Origin: Eshraghiella crossota
GTDB taxonomy: Bacteria > Bacillota > Clostridia > Lachnospirales > Lachnospiraceae
Length of the DNA: 64,000 nt
Direction of reading: 5' to 3'
Assembly: GCF_025148445.1 (NCBI RefSeq)
Contig: NZ_CP102270.1
Coordinates: forward strand, 744,001-808,000
Shown: in pieces, positions 36,015-45,540 of the stretch
Position numbering within the stretch: position 1 is the first letter of the stretch
How the letters are laid out: each line of letters opens with the position of its first letter
Made by a program: the position numbers and the translations under genes
Notes under the pieces: generated by a model
Databases searched by the model: none
Seen by the model: the letters and a program-made list of their open reading frames with translations, nothing else
Told to the model about the DNA's origin: nothing

Positions 36015-36746
36015 ATGGAAGATGCAATAATAAAAGTAGACCACGTTTCCATGCGTTTTAATCTTGCAAGGGAAAAGGTTGATAGTTTAAAAGAATATAT
36101 AATAAAAGCCTTTAAAGGTAAATTGCAATATGATGAATTCTGGGCTCTTAAGGATGTCAGTTTTGAAGTAAAAAGAGGTGATGCCGTAGGACTTATAGGT
36201 CTTAACGGCAGCGGAAAAAGTACCATGCTAAAGGTTATAGCAAGGGTTCTTAAGCCTACCAAAGGTAAAGTTGAGGTTAACGGGACAGTTGCACCTCTGA
36301 TTGAACTTGGGGCAGGATTTGATTTTGACCTTACCGGTAAAGAAAATATTTATCTGAATGGCGCATTGCTTGGACGTTCAAGAAAACAGATGAATGAAGT
36401 AGTAGATGATATTATTGAATTCTCGGAACTTGCCGAATTTATGGATGTACCTATGAAAAACTATTCATCAGGAATGTTGTCAAGGCTTGCTTTTGCAATA
36501 GCAACATCAGGCTCTGCCGATATTCTTATCGTCGATGAAGTTCTGGCTGTAGGAGATTTTCTTTTCCAGCAGAAATGTATTGACAGAATTAAGGGAATGA
36601 TGGCAAACGGAACCACAGTTCTTTTTGTATCACATAGTATTGAGCAGGTGGAGGAAATCTGTAACAAAGCAGTGTGGATTAAATCCGGCGAGATATTTAT
36701 GCAGGGTGATGCTAAAGAAGTCTGCAGCGTATATAAACAGTCATAG
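36015..36746 (+). CDS. Polysaccharide ABC exporter, ATPase (Wzt/TagH-like)
   Basis: A 243-residue ATPase with Walker A GLNGSGKST, the family-typical GTVAPLIELGAGFDFDLTGKENIYLNG, the signature NYSSGMLSRLAFAIA and Walker B ILIVDEVLAVGD. The start at 36015 follows TAGGAG; the open frame to 35982 lies in the permease. It lacks the C-terminal carbohydrate-recognition domain of Wzt proteins that read a modified glycan end, so export should not depend on such a tag. It pairs with the permease 10 bp upstream. Confidence 0.93.
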   Translation: MEDAIIKVDHVSMRFNLAREKVDSLKEYIIKAFKGKLQYDEFWALKDVSFEVKRGDAVGLIGLNGSGKSTMLKVIARVLKPTKGKVEVNGTVAPLIELGAGFDFDLTGKENIYLNGALLGRSRKQMNEVVDDIIEFSELAEFMDVPMKNYSSGMLSRLAFAIATSGSADILIVDEVLAVGDFLFQQKCIDRIKGMMANGTTVLFVSHSIEQVEEICNKAVWIKSGEIFMQGDAKEVCSVYKQS

Positions 36747-36776
36747 AAAATAAGTAGCTGAAAGGAAGTTCATTAC

Positions 36777-37310
36777 ATGAACCGTAAAATTAAAAAGATA
36801 ATATTAATAGTATTAATTTTAGTCATTACCTGTACCGCTGCCTTTTTTTATGCACATGTTAAGCAAAGCTCGGATATAACCGTTATCAGCAAAGAAAAGT
36901 TCATAAAGAACGGTGAGAGTATTTCATTTGAGTTCAGGTGTAAAGGTAATAAGTTATATGGTATTTTTACAGATATGGTACCGGATAACAGCGATGAAGG
37001 AACACTTTATTACGAGCTTAAGAATAGCTCAGGTGAAATTGTGGTAAATGACAGTATAAGTTTTGGAACAATTAATACAGATGGAAATACAGGCTTTGGA
37101 TTTAATAAGATGAAATGTGAGAAAGACGGAACTTACACCATTACATTTAAAGCAGAATGTAAGGAGGACAATGGCGTCCTTTTTAAGGAGAATGGTGTGG
37201 TGAGATATGAATATATCGGCTTCCGTCTGGAAACAATGATAGTATTTATCTTATGTATTGCTTATCTTGTGGGATTGGCAAAGACATTAAACTGGATATT
37301 CAGAAAGTAG
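36777..37310 (+). CDS. Small double-anchored extracytoplasmic protein, unknown
   Basis: A 177-residue protein with a helix at each end (about 7-26 and 155-171) and a central domain of about 120 residues with beta-strand periodicity (SISFEFRCKGNKLYGIFTD, GTYTITFKAEC) suggesting an outward-facing beta-sandwich. I do not recognise a family. It lies between the exporter ATPase and the largest glycosyltransferase with short gaps (30 and 12 bp), so it probably belongs to the glycan export or assembly process. Confidence 0.65.
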   Translation: MNRKIKKIILIVLILVITCTAAFFYAHVKQSSDITVISKEKFIKNGESISFEFRCKGNKLYGIFTDMVPDNSDEGTLYYELKNSSGEIVVNDSISFGTINTDGNTGFGFNKMKCEKDGTYTITFKAECKEDNGVLFKENGVVRYEYIGFRLETMIVFILCIAYLVGLAKTLNWIFRK

Positions 37311-37322
37311 GACTAATTAATT

Positions 37323-39770
37323 ATGAAACAACAGCAGGAACTTGTATATATTTCAGATTATAGATGCCGTCTTGATAATAAGAACAGAATTATAATCAAC
37401 ATAGGAAGTAATGAAAGAATAATGGCGGGGGTAAAGGTTACCGGGACAATCGACGGAAAATCTTTGCCTGTAGACGTAATATACAGAAATACAATACGTT
37501 CAAGATTCTGTTACAGAAATATCAATAACAAATTTAACAGGGAATATCAGGTTTGTGCCGATGTTAACAATAATTTTAAAACACTGCAGATTACACTTAA
37601 ATTTGCAGGCGATAATGAGGGTGTTGTCAAGACAATTACAATACCGGGAAAACGTTTTCGCAAGAATTGTGACAGAATACAGGGCTGCGTGGATGTCTGC
37701 AAAAAGACAGATGAAGGCTGTAAGATTGAAGGCTGGGCCGCCGATGCCAAAGAAGTTAAAATCAAGGTTTTATGTGACGGCAAAGAGCTTACAGGTGATT
37801 TTAGACGTGTATTCAGACAGGATATAGCAGATTACTATCAGGATGGAGAGACTTCGGTTCCTCTGGGATATACCTTTGATATTATTAATAATAGTAAGGA
37901 TATAAAAAAAGTCAGGGTTATATATTATACGGATGATCGCGAGTTCAACTTCAAATTTAACATTTCCAAATCAGGCAAAAAAAGTATACCGCTTACGGAT
38001 GTTGTAAACAAAGTGGTCATATATACGCGCAAGTATGGTTTTACCGGTATGTTAAAAAAGGCTTACAGAAAGATAACACACAAGCCTATGATTGATTACA
38101 ACGAATGGTATAAGGCTCACAAACCCTCAGAGGAGGAATTGAAAGAACAGCGTAAAGTTAAATTTGACTATATGCCAAAGTTTTCCATAATTATTCCCGT
38201 ATACAGACCTGTTCCACAGTATTTTACTGATATGATAAAGTCGATAAAACATCAGACGTATTCTAACTGGGAAATCTGTATTGCAGACGGCGGCGGAGAG
38301 GGACATACCGTGGATAAGACTCTTTTTGGGCTTGTTAAGGGTGATAAGGTCAGGTATGTTGCAATTTCGGAGAACTTAGGAATTTCCGGAAATACCAATG
38401 AAGCCATGAAAATGGCAACAGGTGATTATTTTGTACTTGGCGACCATGACGATGTATTTGAGCCTGATGCACTTTTTGAATGTGCAAGAGCCATTAATTC
38501 AAAAGAAAAACCTGATATGATATATTCGGATGAGGACAAAATAACAGAAGACGGCAAAAAGCATTGCGAGCCTTATTTTAAACCGGATTTTAATATTGAT
38601 TTATTAAGAAGCAATAACTATATATGCCATCTTTTCGTATTCTCCAGAGAACTGTCAGAAAAAGTTGGATATTTCAGAAAAGAGTTTGATGGAGCCCAGG
38701 ATTACGATATGATTCTCAGATGTTCTGAGAAAGCAAAGTGCATAAAGCATATTCCTAAAGTGTTGTACAGCTGGAGAATATATTCCGGTTCAACATCTGC
38801 CAATCCTGAAAGCAAGAGATATGCTTTTACTGCGGGTAAGAGAGCCATTGACGAACATTTTAAGCGTATGGGAATAAAGGCTGAGGCAGAGATGAATGAA
38901 ACGTATCTCGGAATTTACAGATCCAGATATGAGATAACCGGCAATCCTCTTATATCAATACTTATACCTAATAAAGACCATACGGATGACCTTGATAAGT
39001 GTATTAAGTCCATCCTTAAACAGAAGTATGAGAATTATGAAATAATAGTAATTGAGAATAACAGCACAGAGGATGCCACTTTTGAATACTACAAGAAGCT
39101 TGAAAAAGATTGTAACAAAGTTAAAGTAGTATATTATAAGGATAAGTTTAACTATTCAAAGATTAATAATTTCGGAAGAAAAGAAGCTAAAGGCGGGTAT
39201 CTTTTATTATTAAATAACGATACGGAAATGATTAACGATGATTGCCTTAATGAGCTTCTTTCATATACAGAGAGAGACGATGTGGGCATTACAGGTGCAA
39301 GACTTTTGTATGAAGACAATACAGTACAACATGCAGGTGTTGTAATTGGATACAATGGACTGGCAGGCCATACATTTGTCGGCAACGAACCTGATGATGT
39401 AGGATACCACGCTTATGTAATCCAGGCAAGGGATTACAGTGCGGTTACCGCAGCCTGTCTTATGGTAAAGGCATCTTTATATGACGAAGTCGGCGGATTT
39501 GAGGAAGAACTTGAGGTTGCATTTAATGATGTGGACTTCTGCCTCAAAGTAAGGGAAAAAGGATATCTTGTCGTATACAATCCTTATGCAGTGCTTTACC
39601 ACTATGAGTCAAAAAGCCGTGGATATGAGGATACGCCTGAAAAAAGGAACAGATTTGAAAAGGAAGCATTCTTTACTTACAATAAGTGGGAAAAGATACT
39701 TGCAGACGGCGACCCATGCTATAATCCCAATCTTACACTTTCAAATTCAGATTTCTCACTAAGGGAGTAA
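37323..39770 (+). CDS. Bifunctional GT2 glycosyltransferase with N-terminal extension
   Basis: An 815-residue protein. Residues 1-270 are an unassigned, strand-rich region. Residues about 280-530 are a first GT-A domain (KFSIIIPVYRPVPQYF, DHDDVFEPDAL with the DxD region, FDGAQDYDMILRC). Residues about 540-800 form a second one (PLISILIPNKDHTDDLDKC, LLLNNDTEMI, FNDVDFCLKVREKGY). Two catalytic domains in one chain suggest it adds two linkages or alternates them in a repeat unit. It is cytoplasmic. The next gene starts 6 bp later and encodes a shorter paralogue. Confidence 0.88.
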   Translation: MKQQQELVYISDYRCRLDNKNRIIINIGSNERIMAGVKVTGTIDGKSLPVDVIYRNTIRSRFCYRNINNKFNREYQVCADVNNNFKTLQITLKFAGDNEGVVKTITIPGKRFRKNCDRIQGCVDVCKKTDEGCKIEGWAADAKEVKIKVLCDGKELTGDFRRVFRQDIADYYQDGETSVPLGYTFDIINNSKDIKKVRVIYYTDDREFNFKFNISKSGKKSIPLTDVVNKVVIYTRKYGFTGMLKKAYRKITHKPMIDYNEWYKAHKPSEEELKEQRKVKFDYMPKFSIIIPVYRPVPQYFTDMIKSIKHQTYSNWEICIADGGGEGHTVDKTLFGLVKGDKVRYVAISENLGISGNTNEAMKMATGDYFVLGDHDDVFEPDALFECARAINSKEKPDMIYSDEDKITEDGKKHCEPYFKPDFNIDLLRSNNYICHLFVFSRELSEKVGYFRKEFDGAQDYDMILRCSEKAKCIKHIPKVLYSWRIYSGSTSANPESKRYAFTAGKRAIDEHFKRMGIKAEAEMNETYLGIYRSRYEITGNPLISILIPNKDHTDDLDKCIKSILKQKYENYEIIVIENNSTEDATFEYYKKLEKDCNKVKVVYYKDKFNYSKINNFGRKEAKGGYLLLLNNDTEMINDDCLNELLSYTERDDVGITGARLLYEDNTVQHAGVVIGYNGLAGHTFVGNEPDDVGYHAYVIQARDYSAVTAACLMVKASLYDEVGGFEEELEVAFNDVDFCLKVREKGYLVVYNPYAVLYHYESKSRGYEDTPEKRNRFEKEAFFTYNKWEKILADGDPCYNPNLTLSNSDFSLRE

Positions 39771-39776
39771 TCCTGT

Positions 39777-41528
39777 ATGTCAAAGATTAACAAAGCAGTA
39801 AAGTATATAAAAGAATACGGTTTTGTCAAAACGGCTAAAGCAGTTAAGACAAAGCTGTGTTCAGGTAAGGCTGCAACAGCAAAAAAATTAAAACGTATCA
39901 TAAAAGAAAGCTATGATCACAAAGAATTTGAACAACTTAATACAAGTCTTAAAATAAGCATATTGATGCCTGTATATAATACGGATGTTGATATGCTGAA
40001 ATGCGTTATGGAATCTGTAATAAACGGAAGCTATGATAATTACGAACTTTGCATATATGACGCAAGTGACGAAAACGGCAGGGATGCTACTAAAATCTGT
40101 GAAGATTACGCAGGTAAATTTCCAAAGATTAAATATCTGAAAGGTGATAACTTTGGAATTGCAGAGAATACCAACAGATGTTTTGACATATCGGAGGGCG
40201 GATATATTGCCCTGCTTGACCATGATGATGTGCTTCACAGGGACGCACTTTGTTATGTTGCAATGGAAGCTTGTAAGGGTGCGGATTTCATATATACGGA
40301 TGAAGTAACTTTTTCCGGAAAAATAACCAATGTCGTAAGTTCCGACTTTAAGCCGGATTATTCGCCTTATATGTTAAGGTGCAATAATTATATCTGCCAT
40401 TTTGTATGTTTCAGCCGTGAGCTGTTTGTAAGCTGCGGTAAATTTAATAAAAAATATGACGGAAGCCAGGATCATGAACTTTTTTTAAGGCTTACGGATA
40501 GAGCGAAAAAAGTATGTCATATTCCTAAGATTTTATATTTCTGGAGAGTGCATAAAGGCTCTGTATCGGACAGCATTGAGGCAAAAGAATATGCAATAAC
40601 CGCAGGAATTAATGGTGTCAGGGATTTCCTCGCTTCAAAAAATATTGATGCGGAAGTGGAATCTTCAGAGATATACCCTACAATATATAGAATCCATTAT
40701 AAAATTACAGACGAAAAAGTGTCTGTGATAATATTAAATCATAATCACTATGAAGATTTAAAAAGATGTCTGGAATCAATTTATCGCAGTACCTATAAGA
40801 ATTACGAGATTATAATTCTTGAAAATAACAGTAACGATCAGGTATTGTCAGACTACTATGCAGAGCTTTCAAAAAAAGAAAATATTAAAATTATAACCTT
40901 GAATGAGCCATTTAATTATTCAAGGTTTAACAATATTGCAGCAGGATATGCTGCCGGTACACAGCTTTTGTTTCTTAACAATGATATTGAAGCCGTATCG
41001 GAAAACTGGATTCAGGAAATGCTTATGTACAGCCAGAGAAATGATGTGGGGGCGGTGGGAGCACAGCTCAGATATCCGGATAAGACATTACAGCATTGCT
41101 ATCTGATTACCGGAGCAGGACCTCATAAAGTAGCAATCCATGCAGGACTGGGACTCTTTGAGGGCGACTACGGATATCTTGACAGAATTGGTTTCGTAAG
41201 GGATGTAAGCGCCGTAACGGGGGCGTGCCTTATGGTTAAAAAGGATATTTTTGATAAAATCGGAGGTTTTGACGAAAAACTTTCTGTGGCATATAATGAT
41301 GTGGATATATGTCTTAAGATAAGAAATGAAGGATATGGAATAATCTATACTCCGTATGCGAGGCTGATTCACTATGAATCAGGCACAAGAGGCAGGGATA
41401 GCAAAGACAGTAACCGCAGACGCCTTGATGCGGAGGCAGAATATATAAAGAACAAGTGGAAAGATAAACTTATTGACAGATATTATAATGCTAATTTTTC
41501 CACAGACAGGGAGGGCATGTTGAGATGA
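39777..41528 (+). CDS. Bifunctional GT2 glycosyltransferase
   Basis: A 583-residue protein with two GT-A domains: about 57-300 (KISILMPVYNTDVDML, LLDHDDVLHRDAL, YDGSQDHELFLRL) and about 315-560 (KVSVIILNHNHYEDLKRC, LFLNNDIEAVSENW, YNDVDICLKIRNEGY). The N-terminus carries only a short basic helix (KAVKYIKEYGFVKTAKAVKTKL), unlike the 270-residue extension of the preceding paralogue. It overlaps the next gene by ATGA, so the two are translationally coupled. The sugar specificities are unknown. Confidence 0.88.
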   Translation: MSKINKAVKYIKEYGFVKTAKAVKTKLCSGKAATAKKLKRIIKESYDHKEFEQLNTSLKISILMPVYNTDVDMLKCVMESVINGSYDNYELCIYDASDENGRDATKICEDYAGKFPKIKYLKGDNFGIAENTNRCFDISEGGYIALLDHDDVLHRDALCYVAMEACKGADFIYTDEVTFSGKITNVVSSDFKPDYSPYMLRCNNYICHFVCFSRELFVSCGKFNKKYDGSQDHELFLRLTDRAKKVCHIPKILYFWRVHKGSVSDSIEAKEYAITAGINGVRDFLASKNIDAEVESSEIYPTIYRIHYKITDEKVSVIILNHNHYEDLKRCLESIYRSTYKNYEIIILENNSNDQVLSDYYAELSKKENIKIITLNEPFNYSRFNNIAAGYAAGTQLLFLNNDIEAVSENWIQEMLMYSQRNDVGAVGAQLRYPDKTLQHCYLITGAGPHKVAIHAGLGLFEGDYGYLDRIGFVRDVSAVTGACLMVKKDIFDKIGGFDEKLSVAYNDVDICLKIRNEGYGIIYTPYARLIHYESGTRGRDSKDSNRRRLDAEAEYIKNKWKDKLIDRYYNANFSTDREGMLR

Positions 41529-42889
41529 ATATTTTCATAAAAACAAAATCATATCTTAAAAGATACGGTGCTTTGAACCTAATAAGAAAAGTTACGGAAA
41601 AAGCTTCCAGAGGATTTGATATTTCAGAGGAATTCGCCTGTGAAAATTTAACCGATGAAGAACTTTTAAAACAACGCAATTATAAATTTTTACACAGCCC
41701 TGTCATTAGCATTGTCATGCCGGTGTATAATCCGGATGACAGGTATTTCAGGCAGACACTTAATTCAATTAAAAACCAGTCATACGAAAACTGGCAGTTA
41801 TGTATAGGCGATGCCGGTAACAATAAGAAAAATAAAATTCTCGAAGAGGTTTTTGGAAATGATGACAGGGTAAAATATCTTGACATACCTGTAAATTACG
41901 GAATTTCGGGAAACTCCAATAAGGCACTTGAACTGGCTACAGGCGGGTATATAGGTTTAATGGACCATGATGATATTCTGACGTCAGATGCCCTTTTTAT
42001 GATTGTATCCAAATTAAACGAAGGATATGACATTGTATATACCGATGAAGATAAGACGGACGAGAATTTAAACAGGTATTTTTCTGTATATAGAAAGCCG
42101 GATTTCAATCTTAATCTTTTGCTTTCCAATAATTATATGTGCCATTTTACGGTTATCAGTAAAAAGATAATTTCAGAAGCCGGAAATTTCAGAAGTGAAT
42201 ATGACGGTGCACAGGATTATGATTTGTTTTTAAGATGTATTGAAAAAACAGACAGAATAGGTCACGTTAATAAGGTGTTGTATCATTGGAGAACCGTGGG
42301 CGGTTCTACATCAGGCAATCCTTTTAACAAAGAATATGCTTTTGATGCAGGCAAAAGAGCCCTTCAGGATTATATATTAAGAAATAATATAAAAGGTGTA
42401 AAAGTTGCACAGATGGAAGACCCCGGATATTACAGGATAAGGTGTGGAAGAAAAGGAAAACTTTCTTTATCCATGGTGGTTGACGGCACTATTACCAATG
42501 ACGGCAGCGATTATTATCTTGTGCTTGATGAAAATATGAAAATAAGCAGTTCTGATATAGATAAGATGTTAAAGAGGGCATATTTTACCGGTGCCGATAT
42601 AGTTGTTCCTAAGATAATAAGAAACGGAAGATACGAGTATAACGGCAGGGCATATACAGGAAATGGATACACACCATCCCTTAAAGGAAAAAGAGAGTGG
42701 TACAAGGGACAGTCAAATCTTGGCATACTTAATATGGATGTTAATATTGTTCCGGCGAAAGGTATTCTTATAAGAAAAAAACTGTACGATAAATACATTA
42801 ATCATAAGGGCAGATATATCTGTAACCTTAAAGGCAGTTTTAAAGGTGTAAAAATGGTATATGCACCGGAATCAGTAATTTCAAAATAG
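41525..42889 (+). CDS. GT2 glycosyltransferase with remnant second domain
   Basis: A 454-residue protein. Residues about 58-305 form a complete GT-A domain (VISIVMPVYNPDDRYF, LMDHDDILTSDAL, YDGAQDYDLFLRC, HWRTVGGSTSGNP). Residues about 310-454 occupy the place of a second domain but lack its N-terminal donor-binding strand and its NDVDxCL motif; only strand fragments such as DYYLVLDENMKIS and NIVPAKGILIRKKLYDKY remain. It looks like a paralogue of the two upstream enzymes whose second catalytic domain has decayed. Coupled to the upstream gene by a 4-bp overlap. Confidence 0.85.
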   Translation: MNIFIKTKSYLKRYGALNLIRKVTEKASRGFDISEEFACENLTDEELLKQRNYKFLHSPVISIVMPVYNPDDRYFRQTLNSIKNQSYENWQLCIGDAGNNKKNKILEEVFGNDDRVKYLDIPVNYGISGNSNKALELATGGYIGLMDHDDILTSDALFMIVSKLNEGYDIVYTDEDKTDENLNRYFSVYRKPDFNLNLLLSNNYMCHFTVISKKIISEAGNFRSEYDGAQDYDLFLRCIEKTDRIGHVNKVLYHWRTVGGSTSGNPFNKEYAFDAGKRALQDYILRNNIKGVKVAQMEDPGYYRIRCGRKGKLSLSMVVDGTITNDGSDYYLVLDENMKISSSDIDKMLKRAYFTGADIVVPKIIRNGRYEYNGRAYTGNGYTPSLKGKREWYKGQSNLGILNMDVNIVPAKGILIRKKLYDKYINHKGRYICNLKGSFKGVKMVYAPESVISK

Positions 42890-42897
42890 AGGAAAAT

Positions 42898-43863
42898 ATG
42901 AAAAAAGTAACAATAGTAATACCTAATTACAACGGAGAAAAGTATATTGATGAGTGCTTCAGTGCATTAACAAAACAGTCATATAAGGATTTTGATGTGA
43001 TTCTGGCAGACAATGGTTCTGAAGATAACAGCATTAGTAAAGCCTGTCAATATAAAGATAAATTGGATTTGAAGATAAAAAAACTTAATTGTAATTATGG
43101 TTTTGCAAAAGCTGTAAATGAAGGAATCCGTCAATCTCAGGCTGAATATGTGATTTTGCTTAATAATGACACCCATGCAGGCAGACATTTTGTCGAAAAT
43201 CTTTTAAAAGCAATTGAGATGGAAAAAGATGTTTTTGCGGCACAGGCACTTATGCTTCAATATAATTCTCCTGAATTAGTTGATAGTGCCGGTGATTATT
43301 TTTGCGGATTAGGAGTAGCTTTCTCTGCAGGAAAAGATAAAAAAGCATCATTATATAAGAAAAAGAAAGATATTTTTTCAGCATGCGCAGGGGCTGCCAT
43401 ATACAGACGTAAAATTTTTGAGGAAATCGGATATTTTGAAGAAGAATTTTTTGCTTACCTGGAAGATGTGGATATATGCTATCGGGCAAAACTTTTTGGC
43501 TACCGTAATATTTTTGTGCCGGATGCAAAAGTGCTGCATGTGGGAAGTGCTTCCAGCGGGTCAAGATATAATGAATTCAAGGTGAGTCTTGCAGCAAGGA
43601 ATTCCATGCTTCTTATGTATAAGAATTTTGCACCATGGCAGTGGGCTGTTAATTTTATACCGGTTCTGGCAGGAATTACGATTAAAGCTGTTTTTTTTAC
43701 TAAAAAGAAATTGCTTAAGGCATATCTTGGCGGCATTGTGTCTTCCTTTAAGAAAATGGGATGTATGGAAAAAACACATTCTGACAGCAGAAGACTTGAA
43801 TACAAAAAGGTTGAGAAAGAACTTCTATTTAATATATTAGTCAGGAGTGGAATTAAGGAATGA
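42898..43863 (+). CDS. GT2 glycosyltransferase
   Basis: A 321-residue protein with a single GT-A domain: VTIVIPNYNGEKYIDECFSAL at the start, ILLNNDTHAGRHF (DxD-type site near 85), and YLEDVDICYRAKLFGYRNIFVPDAKVLHVGSASSGSRY, the C-terminal block common to WbbL-like rhamnosyltransferases. A hydrophobic stretch near 245-265 may associate with the membrane. It overlaps the next gene by ATGA. Rhamnosyl transfer is plausible given rfbBAC but not proven. Confidence 0.87.
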   Translation: MKKVTIVIPNYNGEKYIDECFSALTKQSYKDFDVILADNGSEDNSISKACQYKDKLDLKIKKLNCNYGFAKAVNEGIRQSQAEYVILLNNDTHAGRHFVENLLKAIEMEKDVFAAQALMLQYNSPELVDSAGDYFCGLGVAFSAGKDKKASLYKKKKDIFSACAGAAIYRRKIFEEIGYFEEEFFAYLEDVDICYRAKLFGYRNIFVPDAKVLHVGSASSGSRYNEFKVSLAARNSMLLMYKNFAPWQWAVNFIPVLAGITIKAVFFTKKKLLKAYLGGIVSSFKKMGCMEKTHSDSRRLEYKKVEKELLFNILVRSGIKE

Positions 43864-45434
43864 AGGTAAAAGAATTTATAAAAAAATATCATCTGATTGC
43901 ATATCTTATTATGATAATCCTGATTTTTACTGTCGGCATGGCTGTAAAATGGTACAGATATAATGAATTTGCGGGACGTGGACCGGCTATTGAATATGCG
44001 TATAAGTATTTCAATCTTATACTTGGGTATATTCTGGTGGCTGCAACCATACTTTTTTATCTTCTTGTTATAAGAAAAACAGAAATGTCAAAAGCTTTTT
44101 TGGCGGCTTCAATCCTTATGGGAACTTTGTTTATACTGCTTATGCCACCTGACACACCGGCAGATGAAGATAAACATATGTTTGCCGTTACAGAGTTTTC
44201 TAATTCAATTATGGGAATTGAAGATGATGATACACCTTATCATGCTGCATACAGGGAATGTGACGCAAATAGCGGATTCAGCCGTTCTATCTCAATTAGC
44301 AATTACATACTTATGGGACAGAAGTTATTTGAACGACCTTCAAAATCAGATTATGTGTCATATGAAGTTGAACATTTCAATTATGCAAAATCGACATTTA
44401 TTTTTTATCTGCCGGCAATTATCGGTATGATAATAAGTAAACTTACAGGACTTGGAACGGTAATGATGTATTTTCTGTCAAGATTCCTTATGCTTGCCGT
44501 TTATTCCGTAATCGGATATTTTGCAATCAGAAAAATTCCAACGGGAAAAGCACTTCTTGCAGCAATAATGCTTTTACCTACAGGTTTAAGCCGTGCGGCC
44601 TGCGTTTCCCAGGACGGACTTTTACATGCGGTTATTTTCTTATTTATGGCTTATGTTTTTTATTTTGCTTTTTCAGGAAACAAAATGAAAGTAAAAGAAG
44701 TCATTGTTACAATAGTTGCAGGGGGATTGCTTGTAACAGGCAAGGGTGGGGCATATGTTCCTTTACTTTTATTGCTTTTCCTTATTCCCAGAGAAAACTT
44801 TGGGGAAAAAATCAAATATCCTGTTGTCGTTGGAATGGCAGTTTTTATTACAATAATAGTTTTCCTGGCCTCCAATCCAAGTCTTTTTACGGACCTTGTC
44901 GGTTCCGGAAAGGGAACAGAGGATGAACTTATTTGGAGTGATGAACCAAGTTATACGCTTAAGAACCTTATTTGCAATCCGGGACACAGTGCAAAGATGC
45001 TTTTGGGGACTTTCGTGGGATTCTTTGGAACATTTTTCGGAGATATGATTTCAGGTGGCTTTGGATGGCTCCAGATAAGCTCGTCGCCGGTAATTGTATC
45101 CTGTTGTTTTGCAATTTTACTGGGACTTGCACTTAGTGAAAGCAACCAGACAATTGTTATGAGCAAAAAACAAAGAATTATTACAGGAGTGGCAGTAATC
45201 GGTGCAATCGGTCTTGTTATTTTATCAATGTGGATTTTCTGGACACCAATAAGTTATCAGTATATTGCGGGAGTCCAGGGCCGATACTTTATTGTAACAA
45301 TACTCCCGGTATTTATGATGTTTAGAAATAACAGATTATCGTTAAAAAATGATTTAGGCAATAAAGGAATTATTGCTATCTGCGTCCTGGTTGTTTTTGC
45401 CGTATTTGAAATATGGACAAGGATTGCAGGTTAA
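43860..45434 (+). CDS. DUF2142-type polytopic membrane protein (second copy)
   Basis: A 524-residue protein with about 11 hydrophobic segments. It shares with the 636-residue protein at 29504 the acidic loop after an early helix (LLMPPDTPADEDKHMFAVTEF), the LPTGLSRAACVSQDGLLHAV region and the C-terminal GVQGRYFIVTILPVFMMF. It lacks the N-terminal extracytoplasmic domain of that copy. It is probably a GT-C-like or glycan-processing membrane enzyme. It is the last gene of the polysaccharide operon, and a new promoter lies 18 bp downstream. Confidence 0.78.
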   Translation: MKVKEFIKKYHLIAYLIMIILIFTVGMAVKWYRYNEFAGRGPAIEYAYKYFNLILGYILVAATILFYLLVIRKTEMSKAFLAASILMGTLFILLMPPDTPADEDKHMFAVTEFSNSIMGIEDDDTPYHAAYRECDANSGFSRSISISNYILMGQKLFERPSKSDYVSYEVEHFNYAKSTFIFYLPAIIGMIISKLTGLGTVMMYFLSRFLMLAVYSVIGYFAIRKIPTGKALLAAIMLLPTGLSRAACVSQDGLLHAVIFLFMAYVFYFAFSGNKMKVKEVIVTIVAGGLLVTGKGGAYVPLLLLLFLIPRENFGEKIKYPVVVGMAVFITIIVFLASNPSLFTDLVGSGKGTEDELIWSDEPSYTLKNLICNPGHSAKMLLGTFVGFFGTFFGDMISGGFGWLQISSSPVIVSCCFAILLGLALSESNQTIVMSKKQRIITGVAVIGAIGLVILSMWIFWTPISYQYIAGVQGRYFIVTILPVFMMFRNNRLSLKNDLGNKGIIAICVLVVFAVFEIWTRIAG

Positions 45435-45451
45435 ATTTTTAACAAAAATGA

Positions 45452-45480
45452 TGACAATCAGACAAATTAGTGGTATTATA
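45452..45480 (+). promoter_or_regulatory. Promoter for the phosphoglucomutase gene
   Basis: ATGACA (45452-45457), 17-bp spacer, extended -10 TGGTATTAT ending at 45480; a 60-nt leader precedes the start at 45541. Confidence 0.65.
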
Positions 45481-45540
45481 TCAAAGGTATAAAAGGGCAG
45501 AATAGTTCTTTTACATATTTATGAAAGGATTGAAAGTTTT

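Noticed and set aside
36777-37310. Pilin or secreted toxin gene
   Set aside because: It has two terminal membrane helices and a beta-rich centre but no prepilin or toxin motif, and it sits in a glycan operon.
45430-45446. Terminator at the end of the polysaccharide locus
   Set aside because: GTTAAA/TTTAAC gives only a 6-bp A/T-rich stem, and it is followed by A rather than T residues.
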